DNA of 64,000 nt from assembly GCA_016165875.1 (NCBI GenBank), contig JABBOT010000013.1, positions 16,002,368 through 16,066,367 of the forward strand, in the 5' to 3' direction. The translations under genes were made by a program, and so were the position numbers. Under the pieces are notes generated by a model. It made no database searches. It saw only the letters and a program-made list of their open reading frames with translations, and was not told the origin of the DNA. Each line of letters opens with the position of its first letter. The first letter of the stretch is position 1. Origin of the DNA: Acanthopleura granulata (Eukaryota; Mollusca; Polyplacophora; Chitonida; Chitonidae). This document shows, one piece after another, positions 56,781 to 64,000 of this stretch.

Positions 56781-58379
56781 TGTATGAGAGAGCAACCACC
56801 TCCTTTCCTCTCCCTGCTCCCCCTCCATCTTTTCCTCAGACAAAAAATGAAAATCGCACGATATATAAAAAGGATGCGCAATTTTCATAGAGGATTACGG
56901 ATGGAAGGAAAATATATATATCGAGGGAAGCGGTAAACCATTGCGCATGAACAGAATGGGTTATATGTCGGACAATCAACAACACATCGTGATTAATGCC
57001 TATCCTACAATTTTGGCCACAATTCGGGATTTCCCTCAGCTCTAGTGCTTTACCTGTATTTCTTTTTCTAAGTTTTCGACTTAAAACAATGCCGGGTTCC
57101 CTTTAAATTTAACATGTCGGAATGAATGATTCACATATATGGCACGACATGGGCTGAATTATGCGCATGGCTGCCAACGGTTTTGTCTCCCCCCCATCCC
57201 CCACCCCCCAACCTCCAAATAAGATCCGGATGTGTCATGCGCACTCGAAACTGATATAGAGTTTACGCACTGCACAACTCCCGAGGCCATACACGCAGTA
57301 AACATAAACTGAACATGTCTTAATAAGCTTTCCCGCTTGATTACTATTAAACGCCACATCGTGTGACAGCCTGGTAAAATTTAAATTGTCATCAAACAAT
57401 TGAAGATTTTTTTCAATGCAGCGCCATTTCATGGTATGCATCGCTATTTTATGTCATCCTTTGCTCTGCTGTCCTGCGCAGCCGTATGTCATGCTGATTT
57501 ATTCTGTGCTATGCTGCCCCATTGAACCTAACCAGCGACATGATGTATTATTGGTTTTGTATATTCTATACTATGTTATATCATGTCATGCTACATTATG
57601 TTCTGGTAAGATTTGCTATTTTATAGTGTACTGTGTTGTGGTCTGCTGTGTTGCATATTGTTTTATGCTATGCAAAGCTCTACTTCTTAAGTCGTCATGC
57701 TCTATTTCCTCATGCTACTGATGTACAATTGTGCCACTGCAGACTTAATGAGGCTTTATTGAACAGGTTATAAATGATAATAACGCATAACTGATGTCGA
57801 GGGCATGATGTGTCGTATTCTCGAGGAAGTAACGCTCACCTGCAAATATACCGTCAGTAAGGCAGATTTTGACAATATAAAGCTTTGACATTGTCTTCAT
57901 TGGCTGGTAGCCATGCGTGACGAGGAGGAGAAAGAGATGTCGCCTAATGATTTAATTGTGTACTGTTGAGAGTGAAGTCCCCAACACAGACAAGTTATTC
58001 TTTCGTTGAGCAGGCTGTGGTTCTCATGTTTTCGTTAATTTTTTTGTGTGTTAAATTTGGTTGTCTTATATACAGGTGACTGGCAATTATCCAGAACTGT
58101 AACCGACTACCTGGAGTATAAGACGACGCGAAGACGATGTAAGAATCTCAGTGTGCTTGACCTGACGACGGCACTATGTAGGATCTTATCCAACGTGTGT
58201 ATAATGGAGATTTATCTGCTATTGTGAATATCGTAAAGTTCAGCAAGGCTGCGGGGCTCAGACTGTTACCGAGGCATTACATTTCTCAGTAGACGTCTAA
58301 CTTTCAAACAGTGCAAAAAACTTGAGCGCACGAATTCAAGTCTTATTTTAGCGGACGGCTAATGAAAGAAAGCTCACCC
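56781..58379. other. Intergenic sequence with a low-complexity stretch
   Basis: 57430-57720 is a degenerate run of short 'tatgct/catgct' words that produces a 101-residue Cys-rich open frame. Nothing else was recognised. Confidence 0.45.
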
Positions 58380-58690
58380 AAAAACGTGAGTATAACGTGA
58401 ATGTATTTAGTAAGTCCATGGGCAAGATGTACGAATAACGTGAATGTATTTATTACATACGGAACAAATACGCAAAACGCCTTTGTATGTTGAGATGGTA
58501 AACATGTAGGCCTAAGTATAGAGCGAATGTATTTATTAGATAGTAAACATGAAAGCATAACGTGAATGTACGTGTTAGATGTGAACATGCGAGTGTAAAG
58601 TGAATGTACGTGTTAGATGTGAACATGCGAGTGTAAAGTGAATGATTTTATCAAATCGTACTCATACATGTTTAAAGTGAATGTACCAAT
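58380..58690. repeat. Tandem repeat with 'aacgtgaatgta' core
   Basis: Diverged units of about 38-65 bp. Two adjacent units of 38 bp, each with 'gaatgtacgtgttagatgtg', are essentially identical at about 58563-58640. Confidence 0.8.
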
Positions 58691-60716
58691 TATATGGTAG
58701 GCTTCATATGCTCAATTTTATCTGATTCCTTGACACTATACCCAAATACCCAGACTTCCACATTATACAGACCCGCTTTTCCTTCTCAGATCGGCCAAAA
58801 ATATATCTACCGGTACACTGATTTATTTGGTGGTCTGTGAGCTATATGGTTCCAATAAAACCAAAGTGGAAGGAGTAATCCACTGACCTTGAACAGTGAA
58901 CTGACAGACTTCCTTACCTACAATGTACGGCTGCAGCTGCGCCATGGTGAGCTGCATACATTCCGCAGACATTATACTGGTTTCGGGGCGCTGTATACCC
59001 AGAGTAATAATTCAGTTCAGCTTGCACGGAAGCCACTCAGTACCAGAAGATTTAGTTCAAATTCAAATGAAAACAATTTGGTGAGTAAAAGCATTGGTAT
59101 AACAAGTGCAATGCCTGTGGAAAAGATTTCCACCTCTGCAGTGGTATTACATTTATAATAATCAGACGTTCACTCGTACAGAATTGCCCAAAATCCTCCG
59201 CGGTCATCACATGTAGCAAAGAGCAGCACGAGAACGTGCAAATGAGACCAGGCCTCACGAAGTTCAGTTCATGCACCAACAAAAGCCAGGTTTATACAGG
59301 AATACACTATAACACACTGCAGAATAGGAAGTAAACCCGAAAGTGCACTGATAGCGTAATAGTTGACAAACCGTCACGGGTAACCAGGGTTAACTTGTCT
59401 GAGTTAAGGTTTTTACTCTACATACTTCCCCCTACTAGCAGAGTAAGATATAAAAAAAAATCAATGATGTTATATATATTTTATTACGTGTCATTGATCA
59501 AGAATTACTCAAATATGGTCACATTTAATAAATGGTAAAATGTGTAATATTGGATGGTGATGCCCGTAGACCCTATACCTTTTCTATACTTTTCTTTACT
59601 CATCTTAGTCCATGAGCGAATATGTGCCTGTTTTGAATTATCTCCCTTGCTACACGTCAGCACTAATGAAATAGGGTTAGATTAGTTTCTAAGGCTTGAA
59701 ACTACAAGAATTGGGACATCGTCTATTGAAATAAACCAATGTTGTATGTAATCCAGATTTATGTCACGACAGCGATACCTATTTTCTGGTTTTCTAGGCA
59801 ACAGAACGTAGAAAAACATAGTATTAGGCATTGAAAATCGAATAAATGTCTAGATATTAAAAAGTTAAATAAGTATTTTCCAGCTTAGGTACATTATGCA
59901 CAAACCCTATTTCACTCGCGTTCGCTGAAGTTAATTAAGGTGTAAGATGTCTGAACTGTTATTTCGTGACTCGAAGCGTTTCACTTTAGTTGATGCGTAA
60001 ATGACACAATGACTCAATCTCAGATGCAATAGGCGGGCGTTGTTGCGGCTAGGTTTTGCGTTGTGAGTTGTGAGTCACAGACCTAATCAACACTCTGATC
60101 ATTTGTCACGGTCATACTAGTGGCCCACAGATATGTGCGCAGAAACCCCAGTTCACCAAATTGCAAGAAAATCGACCTGCTTGATTACTCGAGACAATTA
60201 TCCTTGACGTGTTCTTAGTTTTAGGGTTAAGGCACACAGCCACAAACACAGTGGACTTATTGTATCACCCGAAGAGCGCTAAAAGTTGTCATTTTCTTTT
60301 GTTTATTATTGTTTTAAAGTTGTACGTGCATTGTCGCATACATGATGCATAATGCTGCTTTCGATGTCAATGATGCTGGTGAAATACAAACATTTCACCT
60401 TTTAATGTGAAAGTATAGCCGGATTCACATAACTGTGTCACCTCAGATATTTATAGAGTAACATTTTGACACTACACATCTACATAGACTAATAAACCGA
60501 CGACACACTCTTTTCATGTGAAAATGCTAAAGAACAGTTTTTGTTATCTTTGTGTATTTTATTTTTTCTTCTTTGTTTTGTTTTTTGCCTGTTTTAGACA
60601 TTCGCATCTAGTGACCTTTTGTAAACCCTTTACCATGGTGATATAATTTTGAATTCAAATTTCCTATAAGGTTGTTGATGACAATGTAATGACATATTCT
60701 CTTCCTTTTATTCAGA
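58691..60716. other. Intergenic sequence upstream of the transporter
   Basis: No coding segment recognised. A splice-acceptor-like CTTTTATTCAG ends at 60716, which suggests that the next exon is internal and that an untranslated first exon lies in or beyond this stretch. Confidence 0.4.
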
Positions 60717-60802
60717 CAATGTTCTCACAAAACATGAAAAGGACGAAGCTGTAAGCTTACACATCGAATGTTTCAAACCAGGACAATACAATTTAGGACA
60801 AG

Positions 60803-61511
60803 ATGATTGACAGCAGGCGTGTGAACGGCAGACGCTTTGTGCATGTGACGTCATCCAGTGACGAGGAATCCTGCGACGAAAATGACACCGTGGACACAAC
60901 CGAATGTGGACTCGGCGCATGCAAACCGACCTGGTTGCAAAAGTTTGCCACAATTCAGAGTTTCGTTGGATTCTATGCCGTATCCAATGTTTTCACCTTC
61001 TCCAACCGGATGTACTTGGTGTCTCAGCTTAGCACTATAGAAAAGAGATTCGGTCTCAGCAGTGCTCAAAGTGGGCTGATTTTGAGCTCGTCCCAAGTGA
61101 CCTTCGTTCTGTGCATTTTGTTTTCTTCCCACTACAGTCACCTTTCCCACATCCCGCGGATTTTGGCTGTGACGTCTATGATCGCTGGGGCAACTTCGCT
61201 CCTCTTCGCCACAGCACATTTCATCCCGCCAAATGACGGTCCAGTCTTCCCAAGCCATACAAACTTTTCAGGAAACGAACTGAGAAATGATCATTCCTTG
61301 GGGTACAGGTGCTTTCCTAGCAACGGTTCATCAAGATTTGAAGAACCAATCTGTGACGAAGGGTCAGGCGCGACCGGAAGCTATATAGCCATGGGGATAT
61401 TTCTGACGGCAATGTTGATTCAAGGAGCAGTTACCGCCCCTCGCACGCCACTTAGCGGCGCGTTTATTGACGACAACAATCCCGTGCCAATAAATAGTGG
61501 TAAATATATCG
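60803..61511 (+). CDS. SLCO exon: N-terminus and TM1 to TM4 region
   Basis: 709 coding nt ending G|GTAAGT. It holds the N-terminal tail, hallmark EKRFGLSS and the first group of membrane segments. The exon itself may start at 60717 after an acceptor. Confidence 0.9.
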
Positions 61512-63572
61512 GTAAGTGGCATTACATAAATTAAAACGTAGTTACTGAGCAAAAAAGAAGAACATCTTATGTAAATCCTAGTAACAGACATGTACATGAA
61601 TATATATAAAGAGCACATAACGTCATTTAATAACTTGTTCCAAGTAGGGTCTTCCGTGGTCGATGGGATTATAGAGGGTTAGAGCAATACAATGCAATGA
61701 CCCAGGTACATCGTGCGATCGCTGTGAATTCAAGCCCAATTCACGCTGGCATACCCTCGCTCGGGTCCTACGTGAGAAAGTCCACCAGCAACTTGCAGAT
61801 GGTCGTGGGTTTCCCCTGATTTCTTCCCCGTTTCCACCCACAAAACTACTGACCGCCGTAGTTTGAGTGAAATATTCTTGAGTACAACGTACAGCACCAA
61901 TTAAAAAAGTAAATAAATGTTTAGATGTAGCCCACTGTGAAACCGGAGACAGGAATTCAATCCAGACTTGTGTCAAGCATAAGACTATCTTGGCAATCGA
62001 TAATGTTGATAGTTTCTCCTCGATCGACTAGGAAACAGGGACAGAAAACGAAATAGTTGAGGCAGTGCCTGTATACACAGTGACTGGGAAGGGTGGCAGC
62101 CCTGTTTACACGAGCACGGCGTTCCACTGATCACGACAACACAATCGACGTGATATCACCAAAATATTGTAGAAGGCGACGTTAAATGCTAAGCAACCAA
62201 TGCCAAAAAAAAATTGTTTCGGTATTCAGGAATAGTTAAAACAATCCTAGGTTACCGTCTACCGATTTGTCATTTTGTAAGTTTTAACCCATGTCTTCTT
62301 AATGTAGACTAGTATCTCTCGAAACATGACGACCGTTGGGTAACAAAGGTTCGTTTTTTCTTTTCACATAATTCTCAGGAATCTTAATGGGAGTTCTGAC
62401 TTTCTCAACCGTGGTGTCTTTTGGAAGTGGTGCCATCAGCAGTTGCATTTTTCACACTCTAGAAGGTAAAATGTAGTAAGAAATAAATTTGGCATTTGCT
62501 ATTAATTCTTTATACACGCTTATACACTAAACTGATGCAGTATGCGGGGTGTGTAGCAGAGCAGACTCAGGCACTGCTCATTTAAAATGTTATAAAATTC
62601 TCTCTCGAATGGAAAAAACTGTTTGAATTTATATGAATCTTCATTTGAAGTGAAGAGTATACTTCTGCCAACTGGTATGTGGAGCTGCGCATGCTTTTAA
62701 GCTTAAGAGAGACTGACCAATCAAAGAGCTAGGAGATATCAGCTCTTCATCAGCTGTGACGTAAATCTTCTGAGCTGACTGTTAATGTAACATGTAATAA
62801 CATAGGGACAGGGCATTGTTTTAATGTAATATGTTTTAATTGTATCAAGTACATGTGTGAAGAACACTGCAAAGTTTTTCCAGACCATTGTATTGTGGCG
62901 GGAGTAAGTTTCTAGATCATTTAATATTATAAATTTCCAGATATTTTGAAGTTTCTAACACTGCCCTAGCAGATTACTACAGTCTCAGTTGACAAGAGTG
63001 TTCCGCGCTCGGAAGAATTACGTCACAGCCCAGACAGAATGGCGGTGTTTCATGCTAGACGGCGGAGTAAGGTCAAATGTCAATTTCCACTGTCGTAGTA
63101 ACGCTTAGAAAAAATGCTTTACCAAAATTAAACGCTGTCTTTCACTTTAATGACATACAGCGATTCTCAGCTTTGAGTTATAAATTCATAATTGTCATAT
63201 CCAGCAAGATATCACCAACCATGATGATACGTCGAAAACAAACTGTTTGATGACGATTTGAAATTAGGGTAACACATTAAAACATATACGTATGAGCCAC
63301 AGTATATTTGCTTTACTTGTAACAAATTTCCTAGATATTTATTATATTTCCAGACACCAATCTGACTCCAGGAGACCCTCATTGGATAGGCGCGTGGTGG
63401 CTTGGATTCCTTGTGCTCGGTACCTTAAGTATAGTCTTCTCTTTCCTGATCCTATTTTTCCCCAAACGCCTGAAGGCGGCGCCACTGAAAAGCGCCGCGG
63501 CTGGAGAAAAGATGGTCAGCAATACACATGGTAGATGGACAACTTTTAACCAGATTTTGAATGGCGTAGTTG
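60803..63572 (+). CDS. Organic anion transporter (SLCO/OATP family), first three coding exons
   Basis: A plasma-membrane carrier of the OATP branch of the major facilitator superfamily, moving bulky organic anions such as hormone conjugates and bile-salt-like compounds. The substrate here cannot be told. Coding exons 60803-61511, 62379-62465 and 63354-63572 join in phase 1 at each junction, and every boundary is GT..AG. Visible features: an acidic/Ser-rich cytoplasmic N-terminus (residues 1-45), TM1 at about 48-72, the OATP hallmark STIEKRFGLSSAQSGLI (77-93), TM2, TM3, an extracellular loop with possible N-glycosylation sites (NFS, NGS), PLSGAFIDDN near 215-225, and in exon 3 DPHWIGAWWLGFL, the family's signature before a membrane segment. 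An in-frame TAG just upstream fixes the ATG. The second half, including the Kazal-like loop, is beyond the window. Confidence 0.9.
61640..61920 (+). repeat. RUDI/V-SINE-like SINE in the first SLCO intron
   Basis: Forward, near full length: a worn head, then 'gtgaattcaagcccaattca', 'gatggtcgtgggtttcccct' and 'gtgaaatattcttgagtaca', ending in AAATAAA. The 117-residue minus-strand frame is this repeat. Confidence 0.75.
61921..62378. other. SLCO intron sequence
   Basis: No repeat or coding segment recognised. Confidence 0.4.
62379..62465 (+). CDS. SLCO exon: membrane segment
   Basis: 87 nt, acceptor ATTCTCAG and donor AAG|GTAAAA, encoding ILMGVLTFSTVVSFGSGAIS, a hydrophobic segment in frame with both neighbours. 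Confidence 0.85.
62466..63353. other. SLCO intron sequence
   Basis: No repeat or coding segment recognised. Confidence 0.4.
63354..63572 (+). CDS. SLCO exon: WIGAWWLGF signature
   Basis: 219 nt, acceptor TTTCCAG and donor TTG|GTAAGT. It encodes DPHWIGAWWLGFLVLG, a membrane segment ending FFPKRLK, then a cytoplasmic linker. The overlapping 80-residue frame in another register is a shadow. Confidence 0.9.
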
Positions 63573-63589
63573 GTAAGTCAATCTTTCAA

Positions 63590-63725
63590 TCTGCCAACAT
63601 CCTTTGGGTGGACGTGGGTTTCCCCTGGACTTTGCCTGATTTCCCTCTCCCCCTATAATGCTGGTATTAGTGAAATATTCTTGAGTACGGCGTTAAACAC
63701 CTATTAAATAAATAAATAAATAAGT
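63590..63725 (+). repeat. RUDI/V-SINE-like SINE, 3' half, in SLCO intron
   Basis: 'ggacgtgggtttcccctgga', 'ctataatgctggtattagtg' and 'aaatattcttgagtacggcg', ending in (AAAT)n. It begins only about 20 bp after the exon. Confidence 0.8.
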
Positions 63726-64000
63726 AAATCAAAATAAATAAATTCGAGTTCCTCGGAAATGCAGACCAGATACACGAAATTTTAGGAGTAAACGGTAACA
63801 GATTGCATAAAGATCTGTGACTTTAATCGGATGTCTTGGTTTGACCCTGGCATAATTAACATTTATGAACCAACACCGGAATATCAGTCGTCTGTATTTC
63901 TGGCTGAAGACTCTGCAACGTATACCCGAATATTTCTTCACGTAGGATTTGATTTCTGGATAGGCGTAGAATAAACATTAATCAAGCGGTCCATGTAAAC
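63726..64000. other. SLCO intron to window edge
   Basis: AT-rich, nothing recognised. Confidence 0.4.

Noticed and set aside
57416..57721. A 101-residue Cys-rich open frame
   Set aside because: Degenerate short-word repeat (tatgct/catgct); no domain, splice or start context.

Overview
The window is metazoan nuclear DNA, most likely from a mollusc or another lophotrochozoan. It is AT-rich, its genes have introns with GT..AG boundaries, and it carries many copies of a tRNA-headed SINE whose tail resembles the RUDI/V-SINE type of molluscs. The lineage call rests on recognising that repeat and is an inference. No rRNA genes, free-standing tRNA genes, CRISPR arrays or bacterial operons were seen.

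The left and centre (about 13.0-52.2 kb) hold two tandem paralogous genes of the DEG/ENaC (amiloride-sensitive) sodium channel family on the minus strand. Gene A (13665-33688) can be assembled by hand into 8 exons whose splice phases all agree, giving a 481-residue protein with both membrane segments and the GAS selectivity filter. Gene B (39140-50002) has the same 8-exon plan but is broken in exons 3 and 4, so it looks like a pseudogene. A third terminal exon, on the plus strand at 1433-1632, is an inverted relative whose other exons are not visible. All three terminal exons run directly into the same two minisatellites, and each gene's C-terminal tail is read from that repeat DNA. Sequence upstream of exon 1 and at 35.5/52.0 kb is also duplicated, so the duplicons run from about 13.05 to 35.7 kb and from 38.46 to 52.2 kb.

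Intron 3 of gene A is almost filled by a decayed ~6.9 kb element (18181-25083) with long diverged terminal inverted repeats of about 0.85 kb. Inside it are a short exon-like remnant resembling the C-terminus of tyrosine-recombinase-like proteins and a broken open region with no recognised family. The same intron in gene B is only 0.7 kb.

The right end (60.8 kb onward) carries the first three coding exons of an organic anion transporter (SLCO/OATP, major facilitator superfamily) on the plus strand. The gene continues past the window edge.

The rest is intergenic or intronic: SINEs of at least three families, several minisatellites (34-bp x7, 10-bp x11, ~29-bp x7, ~26-bp x~27, ~38-bp), one GC-rich palindromic patch and long stretches with nothing recognisable. 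One minisatellite (9.2-9.78 kb) appears to have grown from the interior of the second SINE family.
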